From NCBI RefSeq assembly GCF_030272615.1, contig NC_081408.1, positions 610,705,673 through 610,769,672 on the forward strand: 64,000 nucleotides of DNA, written 5' to 3'. Below the pieces are notes generated by a model. That model saw only the letters and a program-made list of their open reading frames with translations. It ran no database searches and was not told where the DNA came from. Shown here piece after piece: positions 1-11,675 of the stretch. Position numbers and translations under genes: made by a program. Source of the stretch: Cryptomeria japonica. Its lineage: Eukaryota; Streptophyta; Pinopsida; Cupressales; Cupressaceae. Each line of letters begins with the position of its first letter. The stretch's first letter is position 1.

Positions 1-28
1 ATATATATATATACATATATATATATAC

Positions 29-78
<50 letters not shown>

Positions 79-80
79 CA
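1..80. repeat. TA dinucleotide microsatellite
   Basis: Nearly pure alternating TA with occasional C or G interruptions. It begins at the window edge, so its full length is unknown. Confidence 0.95.
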
Positions 81-659
81 ACCCAAAAGATCTGTTCGGC
101 CCAAAAGGATCAAAACCCGAAGGACAAGACCAAATGTGCAAAATGAACAAGGTTGGCCTCCACCAAGAGATTCCTCTAGAAAATCCAAAGGATGAAACAT
201 AGAAGGTCAACCACACACCAAGAAACATCAAGATCAATGCTCAAGGCTCTGCAAGCTTCAGAATGGGTTCTGGTAGATCTCTAGAACAGGTCTCAAGCAA
301 CCGATAACAAAGGAACAACCAGTAACAAGAAACTATCAAGAAAATCGGTAGCGATATCTTGCCAGAAAGTGATCCAAATGAGATGCGATTAGAAAGGAAG
401 AAGGGTGATCAAGTCTTCAAGTAGAAACCAACTCGATAGCAACCGGTGAGTCAAAACCAGGACACACAGAAAGGAAAACTGAAACTGCAAATAGAAAACA
501 AACAAAAAAGGAAAATTTTTTGGTTGATGCAAGATTGCTGTGAACCGGGGATGCTCCTGCATCACCTACCTTCTAGGATGTCTACATTGACTTCTTCTTC
601 CAAGGAAAAGGATAAAGAAAAGGATCACTCTTTTGGGACAAATAAAGGAAAGGGATAAG
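81..659 (+). other. Leader or gag-region remnant of copia element K0
   Basis: No intact gene is visible. The end of the stretch is Lys/Ser-rich coding-like sequence (about 446-658) just upstream of a copia protease motif. This is where a copia gag C-terminus would lie, so I infer a decayed gag. Sequences such as CCGATAAC and ACCGGT recall the LTRs elsewhere in the window, so part of it could be older LTR material that K0 inserted into. The assignment is weak. Confidence 0.3.
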
Positions 660-1033
660 CTCTTTGTGCTACTACAAGTCATGATTAAGGGAGATGGCTT
701 CTAAATTTAGGGGCTTCTCATCATATGGCATCTTCCCAGTCTATGTTTTCTACATTTGAACCTTGCCACATGCCACATATTTTGATGGGAAATCATACAC
801 ACATGTATGTGATTGGGAATGAATCTATTTCCATTGGGGATAACTCCTTCAATGATGTGTTGTGTGTACCCCACTTGACAAACAATCTTCTTTCCATCTA
901 TCAAATCACACATGTCACATGCGACCCTATTCGTGAGCCTTCTATTTTATCTCCTCCTCATGATATCACACCACCTATTGCACATGATGATGCAACTAGT
1001 GCGATAATTTTTCCTTCTTGTGATTCAGTGTAA
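660..1033 (+). pseudogene. Copia protease / GAG-pre-integrase remnant (element K0)
   Basis: The translation reads LNLGASHHMASS followed by a stretch ending in VLCVPHLTNNLLSI. This matches the classic plant copia signature DSGASHHM...VPxLxxNLLS around the aspartic protease active site. The catalytic D-S-G has become N-L-G, so the protease would be inactive. Integrase and reverse transcriptase do not follow. After about 930 the frame enters unrelated Pro/Ser-rich sequence and stops at 1033. It lies in the same orientation as the 3' LTR at 1927, so both are read as one internally deleted or non-autonomous copia element. Confidence 0.75.
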
Positions 1034-1078
1034 CAGGATATTTTATGTCTTCCAGCTTCAGTTTCATGGGATGCCTAC

Positions 1079-1435
1079 TTGATAGACATTGTAGGTTTGT
1101 TTGTGGAGTCCTACATTGCAAATTTGGGAGACATCATTGATGACATTAATCTTCTCTTTGATGAAGATGATCCTTCTTTGATTGTTGCGAGGGATCACTC
1201 TGACCCTCTTGTGCATTCTCTACATGATCATTCTTTAGAGGTTGACATGATTGTGGATACTTTTGTACAACATTTGGATGAGGTCTCTTTATTCTTCGAG
1301 GAGACATGTGAGTCTTTAGATATTATTCTACATTCTTCTCCACTAGATCTTGGAGTGCCTTTTTCAGCAGTGTGGAGTAGTTCACCACCTTTGGAGGGGG
1401 CAACTTTCAACATAGACATAGGGACACTTGAGTAG
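1079..1435 (+). CDS. Acidic 118-aa reading frame of unknown function in K0
   Basis: An uninterrupted 118-residue frame, rich in Asp, Glu, Leu and Ser, lying where copia pol should be. It has no integrase or RT motif, zinc knuckle, signal peptide or membrane segment. Its position between the protease remnant and the polypurine tract suggests it belongs to K0 as an extra or replacement segment. It may have no function. I do not recognise the family. Confidence 0.3.
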   Translation: MIDIVGLFVESYIANLGDIIDDINLLFDEDDPSLIVARDHSDPLVHSLHDHSLEVDMIVDTFVQHLDEVSLFFEETCESLDIILHSSPLDLGVPFSAVWSSSPPLEGATFNIDIGTLE

Positions 1436-1926
1436 TTTTTCAGAGATTCCATTCATCATGAGTATTTTCCCTACATCTTCCCTTCATGATTGAGGAGACT
1501 TCATGGTTACACCTTTGTTTTTGTTTCTTCGTAAGGGGAGAAATGTGGTTCGACATTCGTGGAGCAGTTTCTTCATTCATCTTTGAGCTTCTATCATTGG
1601 TGCAGATTCTACATTGAGGGGGGCTTCCTAGTCTCTCTTCTTCTTCTCTCATATTGGGGGACTTTTTCCTCACATGGGGTTTTGTCCTTCACATACTTCT
1701 ATGAGAGTTCTCTTGTATAGTTTTCATCTCTCTTTTGGTGGAGGGTTTTTTCCCATTAGTTTTTTCTCTTTTTTCTAGTTTTGTGAGATATTTCATTGCA
1801 TTGGTTTGCATGCATTTGCATATGTACATGGTTACCTAACATGACCTCGTAGCCTGGACCCATCTTGCATTTCTTAGTTGCATTGTAGAATTAAGTGCAT
1901 TCCACCAAGTTGCACTTAAAGGGGGG
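1436..1926 (+). other. Non-coding 3' region of K0 ending in a polypurine tract
   Basis: T-rich non-coding sequence ending in AAAGGGGGG at 1918-1926, directly before an LTR-type TGTTAG start. This is the expected plus-strand primer site of an LTR retrotransposon. Confidence 0.6.
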
Positions 1927-2426
1927 TGTTAGTGTAAATAATTATTCTTCATGTATATTATTACACCTTACTTAAGTTTACTTAGGTACATGCATATCAT
2001 ATTAGTTTGGGTATGAGACACTTGGGTGTTTGTGCCACATTGGGATAGTGTGTGTAGGGGAATTTCCACCTTTTATAGTGTTGATCTTGTTACTACTCTA
2101 TCATATCCACTTATGGTGGAGTAATAATTCCACCTTCGGTGGGTGATCCACCTCATGTGGAATATTTTATTTTTTCTCCTACCTACCACACCTATTTCCT
2201 ACCTACCCTTGTTTCTTATTGAGCCACATGTCATGTTTGTGTGCTCACATATCCATATAGCATTGCCTATATAAGAAGGGTCATATTCATTGTATGTAAC
2301 GATTACTGATCCAATTGATTAGTATTTTCATCCTGATAGAATACAATTTTTTCCTATCATCTATTTTGTCTCTCTATTTTACTTTTCATTTGAGCTCTTG
2401 ATCTTGGCAAAATCTCACACATAACA
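1927..2426 (+). repeat. 3' LTR of copia element K0
   Basis: About 500 bp starting TGTTAGTG right after the polypurine tract and ending ACATAACA, which gives TGTTA/TAACA-type termini. A TATA box (TATATAAG, 2269-2276) sits where the promoter of an LTR is expected. The matching 5' LTR is not in the window, so the boundary at 2426 rests on terminal symmetry only. Confidence 0.7.
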
Positions 2427-3934
2427 AAAAGACTATCGGTGACCGATCAAACTGTCTCTGCTTTATCGATTCTGTGTTCTTCATGACTGTCACTATTCTA
2501 CCAATCATAACTTTCTCCAAACTCTGAATTTGCTGATGTGGTTGCAATCATAGACTCATATCAATGTCATAAACATGTGTTCCAAACCGCAACACTTAAT
2601 TCTTTGCCAATCATCTGTATCGGTCGTCTGATAATTGCATTGTTCTTGTTTACTGGTTTAGTTTATCTTGCAGTCAACCAGTTCCACTACCGATTAGGCT
2701 TTACCAATGATTCTAAATGACTTAGATGACTAACAAAACATGGTTTCCATAAATGACAACACGAATAAAGTCATCACTCATTCTATTGCAACAAAATCAT
2801 CACCATCAAGCCAACACAATTAAATAAATAATTTATATTTATTTAATTTTAATTCCTCTATTAAATAATTAATTTGAAAAGATTAATTTTTTTAATTTGC
2901 TTTCATTAATATTATTCTATTAATTAATTAAATTGAAACATTTAATTAATTAATTAATTCCTTTCTTCTAAACCAATTAATTAAATATCTAATATTTAAC
3001 TATCTCCCATCCACTATCCTATAGTCTCATCAATTAAATAAATTCTTAATTATTTAATCTCCTTTTCCAAATCATCTCATCTCCACATCACTTCCTCTTT
3101 TTCCAACTCATCAATCATGTGGCTAAAGATATTTATATTTTTAAATATTCATATATTATTTATCTTCAACTTCCAAATCATAAATCAAAGAATGTGTATG
3201 TACACACATTTCTCAACTTCCCTATATTTTCTCCAACCTTCCTACACTTTGGAGGGAGTTGAGTATACTTGTCCTCATATCCCTAAATCTTCTCCAACTA
3301 TCCTATATTCTCTCAAGTTTTCATCCTCAGTCAAGATGAGCCTTCTGACACATGGCTTCTCCTTCCACCTTTTCCTCCATTCTGTAGGTATATGAGGAAC
3401 ATCTTCCACCTTTATCTCTCACATCTCAACCTCTTATTTCATAGCCATCCAAATTGTAAGATTTAATCAGGACCATTGATCTCCACCACCTAAGCTTATC
3501 CTCTCAAAAATCTATAAATAGAGGTCTCCTAAGCCATTTTTGAAACTAATAGCTAATATCATAGTGAATCTAGGAGTCTTCATTTTGTATCTATGAGTTT
3601 TGAGTTTGAAGCAACTTAGTATTTTAGGATTTTTATTATAGCATATCATTATCTTTTCATATTAGCTTAATATCATTTAGCAATCATCAATCAACAACCA
3701 GTTATCTGTTCACCCTTCATGTGCCATCTTGGAAGCTAAACAATGCTTATCTGAGAGTAACATCAATCTGCAACCAAGAATTATGGGGATAGGACACAAT
3801 GAGATATAAGGATAAAAAAGGTATAATATTTGATATTTTTCTATTTTACTTTGTTTCATTGGTTGAAGCTTGAGTTCCTATAGCTTTTGTATTTCATGAT
3901 GGATTAACAAGTTGTAGGTTTATTTTGAGGAGTT
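2427..3934. other. Unassigned AT-rich interval
   Basis: No gene is supported. The part from 2820 to 3080 is very AT-rich, with many TTAATTAA-type runs. A good TATA box (TATAAATAG, about 3512-3520) followed by about 250 bp of leader-like sequence suggests a decayed LTR, perhaps the lost 5' end of K2, but its edges cannot be placed and it does not resemble the K2 3' LTR at 14787. Confidence 0.4.
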
Positions 3935-6504
3935 CAACTTAAGTCGATATGATTTTGATTCTAAGTCCGAGAAGGAAGATGGTGATGCATTCATTGTAGA
4001 TTTGGCTACTCATACATGTAATGACATTGTGTTAATTGAATCAGGTGCATCTTTTCATATGACTTCCAAAAAAGTTTGGTTTTCTGAATATGAAGAATTT
4101 AATGGAGGCAAGGTGTACTTGGGTGATGATTCACATTTAGACATTGTTGGTTGAGGTAAGTTAGGATCAAGTTTCCTAATGGTAGAATTAAAAGGATTAA
4201 CGGTGTGTTGTATATCCTTGGTTTAAATTTTTTTTTATTATTTGTGAGCAAACTGATAGATTGGGGTGTGTAGGTAGTCTTTTTTGATGCAAGATTTCTA
4301 GAGTTGTCAGGCTCAACACTTTGTATAAGTTAGAGGCATACAATGTTGAGTGTAATAGAACTTATGTCAAAACTAAATCTATGGATACTTCCTTGAAAAA
4401 TTTGAGGGTTTCACCTTTAGTGAATCAACATGACTTTTGGGTACCTAAGGGTGCTCTTTCTTCTAAAGCAAAGTTATTTGCAAAGAAGACTACGTTATGG
4501 CATCAAAGACTTGACCACATTAGAGAAAAGGGTCTTAGGACCTTCAAAAATAAAAACTTTGTTGAAGGTTCGAATGATTGTAATCCTGACTTTGATTTAT
4601 GTGAGCATTGAATTTATGGAAAACAAAACTACGTTTAGTTTTACTCAAGTTATCATAAATCTTGTGGTGTTTTGGATCTTATTCATTCTGATGGGTTTGG
4701 TTCCTATAGATGTTCCTTCGATTGGATAATCCACATATTATGTATCATTTATTGATTATTTTAGGAGAAGGACATGGGTATAGTTTCTAACGAGTAAATC
4801 TGAATTTTTTAGTTGTTTTAAATAATTTAAAGCAATGGTTGAGTTGCAAACTCAAAAGAAAATTAAATGTTTGAGGACTAATAATGGTGGTGAATTTTTC
4901 TCTAATTATTTTGATAGATTATGTAAAGACTATTATATTAATAGATAGAAGACAACTCCGTATTCTACACAACAAAATGGAGTTGCAAAACGAATGAATA
5001 GGACACTAATGGATAAGGCTAGGAGTATGCTAAGTGGTGCAGGTCTAGATCAAAAGTTTGGAGCTAAAACTGTTGCCACTGCTTTCTACTTGATTAACAG
5101 GTCTCCTACATGAAATCTTGCTGATAAAATGCATATGGAATCATGGTTAGGTCACAAGCCCTCATTGAGACATCTTAGAGTTTTTGGTTGCGAGGCATAT
5201 GCACATGTGCCAAAGGAGAAGCGAACAAAGTTGAAAAACAAGGTTGTGAAATGTATTTTCATTGGTTACAATTATAGTGTGAAAGGATACAAACTTTGGG
5301 ACCTTTCTGCACAAAAGATAATTCATAGTAAAGTGTTATTTTTTAGAGAAATTAGGTCTCCTACTACATTGCAACCAAAGCAAACTATACAAAAATATGT
5401 GATTCAATTCCCTTCTATGCTTGAAAGAGTTGAATCAAGACCACTTATAGGCAAGAAGTCAAGGAGAGCTCATCTAGCTCTGAATCTTCAAAAGAGGAAG
5501 AAGAACCTCCAACTCAGCTTGTTCCAAGGTCTACAAGATATAGACAACCACCTAAAAGGTATTCACCTGATGATTGGAGATGTATTTTTGCTTTGAATAC
5601 TAATATGGATGAACCTAGATATGTAGAAGAGGCATTAGGTATGAATGATGTATAATCTTGGAAGATTGCTATAGAAGAAGAATGACAACTTTGAAAAAGA
5701 CTTATAGATAGGATCTTATACCTTTCCCTGAAGGACAAAAGCTTGTTGGTTGCAAATGGTTGTTCAAGAAAAAGATTGGTTTAGATGGAAGCATTGAGAA
5801 GTATAAAGAAATGTTGGTTGCAAAAGGCTACTCTCAGATTGAGGGTGTTGACTATGGTGAGATATTTTCTCCTATTGCAAAAATGACATCTATTAAAGAA
5901 ATTGAGCACTATGGTGAGATATTGAGCACTATGTGGTGAAAGGTAAAAGTAATTTGGTCTATAAATTAAAGAAATCTTTATATGGCCTCAAATAGAGTCC
6001 TAGGATGTGGTACTATAAATTTGATACATATGTGTTGAGTTTAGTATTTGAGCGTTCTAAATTAGATCATTGTGTTTATTATAAATCTGATGGTGATAAT
6101 TTCCTATACATTGCATTGTATGTTGATGATATGTTATTCATTGGTAAAGGGAATGGTATGATTTCTGGACTAAAGTCTCAACTTGTTGCTAAATTTGAAA
6201 TGAAAGACCTTGGTGCAATGAAACACATTCTTGGGATAGAAATTAGAAGAGATAGAGTGAACATAAAGCTATGGTTAGGCTAGAGTAAGTATGCAAATTC
6301 AATTTTATAGAGGTTCAACATGCATGATTTTAGACCATTATGTGTTCCTTTTGCAGTTGGAACAAAATTATCTACTTCAGATTGTCCTAAATCCCCATCA
6401 AAGATGAAAGACATGAACGAACTGCCTTACCAGAGTGCAGTTGGAAGTTTGATGAATGTTATGGTCTATACTAGACCAAACATTACCCAAGCAGTGGGAG
6501 TTCT
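3935..6504 (+). pseudogene. Copia element K2, gag-pol 5' portion (protease, integrase, RT)
   Basis: Decayed Ty1/copia polyprotein in pol order. Protease: ESGASFHMTS near 4040, with E replacing the catalytic D. GAG-pre-integrase: LWHQRLDHIREKGL near 4495. Integrase core: 4620-5100, with stops and frameshifts. Integrase C-terminal region: HLRVFGCEAYAHVPKEKR, 5165-5330. RT: CKWLFKKKIG near 5750, an internal deletion near 5900-5940, then YVDDMLFIGKG near 6120, the RT active-site loop. RNase H connection: 6320-6504. The reading breaks after AVGVL, where M1 is inserted, and resumes at 14160 with SRYMSNP. Many stops show that this copy is long dead. Confidence 0.9.
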
Positions 6505-7635
6505 TGATGAATACTAAGAGGGGGGGGGGGGTGGTGAATTAGTATACCGAAAAACACTATATTTAGACACTTAAATAGTCTAGTGATAAACCGGTAAAAC
6601 AGTTTAACAGACAAACTGGTTAACACACATGCAAACCAAATAGCAAATAAGACATTCACCCATAGGAGCAATAACACCATAACACAAGATATTTGACGTG
6701 GAAACCCAAATGGGAAAAACCACAGTGAGATGAAACTCACAAGTAACTATCTGCAGAATAGGAACCAAGCCAGTTAAGGTCATACAATGTTCTTTACCAG
6801 AATAGATCCTGTTAGGAATCTCAATCTCTGTAAGGAGATAAGTCCGATCAAAGACTAGCTTGCTAGAGGATTTTATATCCACAGATGTGAATCACCTTGT
6901 TAGAGGATTTTATAAAGGCTTCTCTTAGCCTACCCAGTTAAGGGATTCAAACTTGTCAAAGATGTGAGTAATCAACAAGTGAATGATCTATCAAATGGCA
7001 TAGGTTGCTTGAATAGATCCACTATGGCTTATAGCTATTGCATTTCAGCATTACTTCAGTCTTCAGTAACTCTCACTCTGTTACATCTCACAAAACTTGA
7101 TCTCTCAGTTGAGATCGTACTTCCAGAAACTCATCAACCACCTTAAACCCTAGCAACCCCCATAAAACCCTATACATGATGTCCTTATAAAGGAATCTGA
7201 TTTCATGTTGGTCCAGTAGGATTGAATTAAAATTTCCTAGGTTCAATGCATCTAGACATTCTGTAACACAACACAAAAAGCACCGCTAGAGTGTCGGCAC
7301 GACCAAACAATCGGTGGATGGTAACTCATCACAGAGTATTACCGGTTCATACAAAATACTGATTGCCAGTTTGGCAAAAAATAAAGACTAGGAAATATGT
7401 GTTTTGCCACTTTGATCCCTCGTACTGCTTGAGATCCTCGAACCTCTTGGGGTCTTCATACCGCTTCAGACCGGTGAACACATTCTGCAAAACACTGATA
7501 GTCTAAAGACTATAATGTATCATACCGGTTGGGAACAATTGCCGATTGAGCATAACTCATGCATATAAAAGTGATCTCACAACAAGTGTGTGTCCATCAA
7601 TGACAATCACAACATAATCATTAAAAATGCCAACA
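6505..7635 (-). repeat. M1 3' LTR (left copy)
   Basis: 1131 bp, TGATGAATAC...GCCAACA on the + strand, so in element orientation it runs from TGTTGGCATT to ATTCATCA. It aligns throughout with 13002-14154. A long G-tract (about 6522-6532) is the complement of the C-tract found near the U5 end of many plant copia LTRs. It lacks a 25-bp duplication present in the other LTR. Confidence 0.95.
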
Positions 7636-7650
7636 ATCTCCCCCTTTGGC
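7636..7650 (-). promoter_or_regulatory. M1 polypurine tract
   Basis: On the minus strand this reads GCCAAAGGGGGAGAT, immediately before the LTR start TGTTGG. It is the plus-strand priming site. It sits in the loop of a perfect 8-bp inverted repeat (AATGCCAA/TTGGCATT). Confidence 0.85.
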
Positions 7651-7889
7651 ATTGATGGTAACACTTAGGACATTTTTTTTTTGACTTCTAAGTGTTTTAC
7701 AACAAAATCATGCCATAAGAAAAATTACTCCCCCTAAGCATATACACTATCCCTTTTGCTAACAAACATGAAGATATATAGAGCAAACATCAAAATTTTA
7801 AATACCAGAATAATTCCCCCCCTTTCCCAACAATGACAAAGTACAACTGAACAACCCCTATTTTCATTTGGTATTAAAATAATAAGAGT

Positions 7890-10800
7890 TTATGACAATA
7901 AAGAATAAAACTTATCAAAAACTGATTTAACGTCCTGTAAAAATTGCTTCATGGATAAGGACCAAGACTCAAGTAGGGAGGTAGCCACTTCTTTCTCTGT
8001 CTGCATCTGGGAGACCTGCTCTTCCATGGCATCTATTGTGCTCATCTCTTGAGTCACCGTTAAGGCATCTAGATTGAGATAGCATTTCTGAAGTATTTGC
8101 AGGCATGGGAGTAGAACCATTTGTAGTTCTTATAAATCTCATGACCAGTTGTTGGTCTCAAGCTCTATTCTTGCAGACTGGATATGAAACCGATGAACGG
8201 TTTGCCCATAAGCTATGAAAGAGTCATATATGGCGGCTTGAAGGTGCTCATGTATAAGTGCAAGTCAGATTGTAGCTTTTGCTTCTGTATAGGCACATCA
8301 TCACAGAAGAGATGGGGTTGACAAAAATTACTAAGTAGTAGATTCCCCTCATCCAGAGCATTCCTTATATCTTTTTGAGCCTTTTGTAGATCAGACCAGA
8401 GCTCATTTAGCTTTTTCACCACGGTAATGTTCAAAGCCTTTTGATGCTCTTTCTTGGCATTTGCCTTTGCTACCTCTTCTAGGATCTACACCTGATCATC
8501 CACTATTGTGCATAGGAGCTTTAATTGTGCCAGTGATGAATCAGTATTATGGAGGTTTATACTAGGTATCAAACCGGTAAGAGTGTCCACCATAGCTTGG
8601 ATCACATCTTGCTCCTTTTTCCTCCTTATCACTTCAAGGCATTCTTGACCAACCTTAATGCTTTGTAGCAACTCCATTTCACTTGCAGACTAGAGGTTAA
8701 TAGGATTAGTGAGGTCAGCCAGTTTGGCTTGACTACCGGTTGCCTTTGGAGTCTCCATCTACATGCCTTTTGCCGCTTCTACTTTCTCTTCTTCCTTCTT
8801 TTTCTTCTCTGCTTCTTTTTGCCGCTCCTCTTCCTTTTCCTCCTCTGCTTTCTTCTTCTCTGCTTCCTTTCTCTTCTCCTCTTCCTTATCTTCCTTTTCT
8901 TTCTTCTTCTCTGCTTCCTTTCTCGTCTCCTCTTCCTTATCCTCCTCTACTTTCTTCTTCTCTACTTCCTTATGCTTCTCCTCTTCCTTTTCTTCCTCTT
9001 CCTTCTTCTTCTTTGCTTCCTTTCTCTTCTCCTCTTCCTTATCCTCTTTTTCTTTCTTCTTCTTCGCATCTTCTTGTTTCTTTTTCTCTTCTTCCTCTTC
9101 TTTTCTTTTCTTTTTGTCCTCTTTTCTCTTTTCATCCTCTTTTCGTTTCTCCTCATCTTCTTCCTTTTTCTTCTCCTCCGCCTGCTTCTTTGCTTCCTCC
9201 TTTATGTCCTCTGTTTCCTTTTTCTTTTCTACCTATTTAGCCCACTTCTCCTGTCCTATTGCTTTTGATGGTGTGCCCTGAGCAACATCCTCTACATCCA
9301 GAGCATTGACATCAATAGTGTCTATAGGTTCAGTAACCGGGTTTCCTTTATTATCAAACACTTCATTTGGTTTTGTTATTGCCGGTTCTTGCTCAACCTT
9401 CTTGATGTCTTGAAGCACTTTATGAGTATGTACAATAGTTGTCATATGAAGATGAGTGTCCTTTTCAACATCATCAATTCTCCCTTCTAATAACCAGAGT
9501 CTTCTCCATCTAGTGAAGAAGAGTCCTTTATTTTGGTTAATAAATTCAAATAGCTCACAATTGGATCAGGAAAGTATTGGGCAAATACTTTCTCCCTTAT
9601 TTCCTGTTCCTTCTCTATGGAAATGCACCATTTATTGTCTAAAGACTTATACAAAGAATCCAGTGTCTCAGATCTAATTTCTGAAGGCGACCGGTCATTA
9701 GTACACAAATACTTAATAATTTCCTATTCAACTTCTTCCTTTTCTTCATCATTGAAATCATCAAAATGATCTAATAAATCATTCAATAACTTTCTCCTAA
9801 TATTCTTGATAGTTCTTTGACAATGTGTCAAAGGTTTGTAGGAAGAAATATCAATATTTACCTGTGTAGATGATGCTGGTTCATTCTTTGTCTTTTTCCT
9901 TGTTTGCCTTGTCTTCTTGGGCTTTTCTTCAGATATAGTTTCTTTTGAGTCCGATGAATCGTTCTTTGTCTTCCTCTTCCTCTCGAAGACTTTGGCAGGT
10001 GCCACTTCTGGTTTCTTCTTTGCAGGTGACCACTTGGTCACTTTGGGATTGGTTGCAGTAACCGGTGCCAATGCTGAAGGCATTGCCTTTCCTTTATTTT
10101 CTGAGGGTTTTGCAACTGGTGTAACCCTTTCCAAATAAGTGCCAGTTCTATTTGCCTTAGGATCAAGGGGTAAGGCGATTAGGGTAGAAGCATACCTGTC
10201 CAACATATCATTCATTACCTCATAGTCCATAGGCTCCACTTCTTGTTGTCTAGGCTCAATGGTCTCCATTATGCATTCATCCACTTTGATGATAAAGCAG
10301 ATGTCGTCTTCATATTTCTTGACAATGTCACTGGATATCCTCATCCTTAGGATCATCTTGCTTCTGAACTCATCAAAGTAATTGTTGAGAACTTCAAGGT
10401 AACTGGTTTCGACTGCTTGCAAGCTTTCTTTGATCGGCTTGGTAACCTATTGGTCGACAGACCACAAAATATCTCCAACTCCTGGGAAATAACCTTAGAA
10501 GTAGAAGAATAATCCTACCAGTAGTTGTCCAAACTTTAGTTTCAATGCATTATCCTGTTTGATTGATTTGAGATTTAACAGAAGTTGTCTTTGCATGTAG
10601 GTGCACAGATCAAACGATGCCTCTTCCTTGATCATCCTGTAAGCGGCATTTACCGCTGCAGCAAAGACATAATTAATTCTGCTAGCAGAGAACATCTGGT
10701 AACCTATTACCATACACACATATTTCACTAGGTCATCCTTCATGGAATTGACAATCATTCCTCATGAGTCACTCACTGAACCGGTGAGTTTGGTCATTTC

Positions 10801-11232
10801 GGTCTTGATGACCTTCCTCAGAGCTAGCACTTCACTGACGTTACAGAAACCAGTGACAACATGAATAGCTTGTGGTGTGATATCATGTGTTCTCTCAAGG
10901 TACATTTTGTCACCATGAACTCTTCTCAGAATAATTCAAATGTGGTCATATGTGAAATCCTCTAGGAAGTAAACCGCATTGTGAAGCTTCTTCTTCTCCA
11001 AGATGCTATACTCCGGTTTGATCTTCTTATCCTTCCCACTGATTAGACCTAGCTGAGAATGGATTGTGAGAGACCCTAGGTCTTCAATTTTACAATCTAT
11101 ATAATTAGAGATGCCTTCTTCCACTATTACACTAGCAGGTAATTGTGATAGGGCATTGTATTTGGACTTGCGTTGAATGAGGTTCATAGAATTGACAAGT
11201 GCACTAGAGCTAGCATGAGATGCGGAAGCCAT
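7890..11232 (-). pseudogene. M1 ORF2: about 1,114-codon protein, unknown family, broken
   Basis: Reads leftward from an ATG at 11232 (MASASHASSS). Segments 11232-10936, 10758-10495, 10422-9724 and 9708-9487 are all in one frame, separated only by stops. One frameshift lies near 9487-9445 and another near 8200-8120. The N-terminal 350 residues look globular and match M2 ORF2 (VHG...L...ITP...VTGF, then GYQ...NYV...C...FG.LLVGL, then DICFIIK). Next comes a Lys/Arg/Ser-rich linker, a 17-residue Glu/Lys repeat helix (about 9235-8765) and a C-terminal coiled-coil-like part. No transposase, RT or protease motif is visible. It may be an extra structural or nucleic-acid-handling protein; its function is unknown. 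Confidence 0.75.
8790..9080 (-). repeat. 51-bp minisatellite inside M1 ORF2
   Basis: Pyrimidine-rich on the + strand. The landmark TGCTTCC recurs at 8810, 8861, 8912, 8963 and 9014, with a variant at 9065: an exact 51-bp period over at least five units. On the minus strand each unit encodes a 17-residue repeat such as KEAEKKKEKEDKEEEKR. A multiple of three keeps the frame. The product would be a highly charged helix. Confidence 0.9.
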
Positions 11233-11675
11233 GATAAAATAGAAAACTCGAGAAATACCTTTCAGAAATCAAGAATTTAGGGCTTGCAAATCCCACTTCA
11301 CCTCACACTTCGTCGGTTGCTGAATCACCGCTTTGCCTTCTTCACTCCTTCAACATATGGTAGCTTTAGATTCTTCTCCTGATTCTTGATAAACTCTTTG
11401 AATCGTGATGTAAAACACTTTCCTTCACTCTGCACTTTAAAAACTTCTTCGCTCGAAGAATGATAGTGAGAAATGATTTGAAAATTCCTTTTAAGCATAT
11501 TCCTCACCTACTGTAATTAATGCTCCACCATTAGGGCATAAACCCTAATTTGCCTTTTACCATTTTCGGTCTTCTCCCCAATGATAGGTATCACATACCA
11601 GTTAAGGTCTTTTACTGGTGTAAATCGGGGGTTCGAAACATTTTGCCATTTTCTCCCCCTAAGCTTTTTTGATGC
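11233..11675 (-). other. Spacer between the two M1 reading frames
   Basis: No supported gene. It contains a short minus-strand frame (11507-11325) with a Lys-rich sequence but no motif, and ACCGGT-type hexamers. It is probably untranslated or intron-like sequence between gag and ORF2. Confidence 0.4.

Noticed and set aside
2538-2720. Short frame with a hydrophobic stretch (LIIALFLFTGLVYLAV)
   Set aside because: Single short frame in decayed repeat DNA without homologous features.
3480-3800. Complete 5' LTR of K2
   Set aside because: A good TATA box is present but the sequence does not match the K2 3' LTR at 14787 and no primer site follows.
8729-9281. Three overlapping + strand frames rich in Leu, Phe and Ser
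   Set aside because: They are antisense shadows of the pyrimidine-rich strand of the Glu/Lys minisatellite; not membrane proteins.
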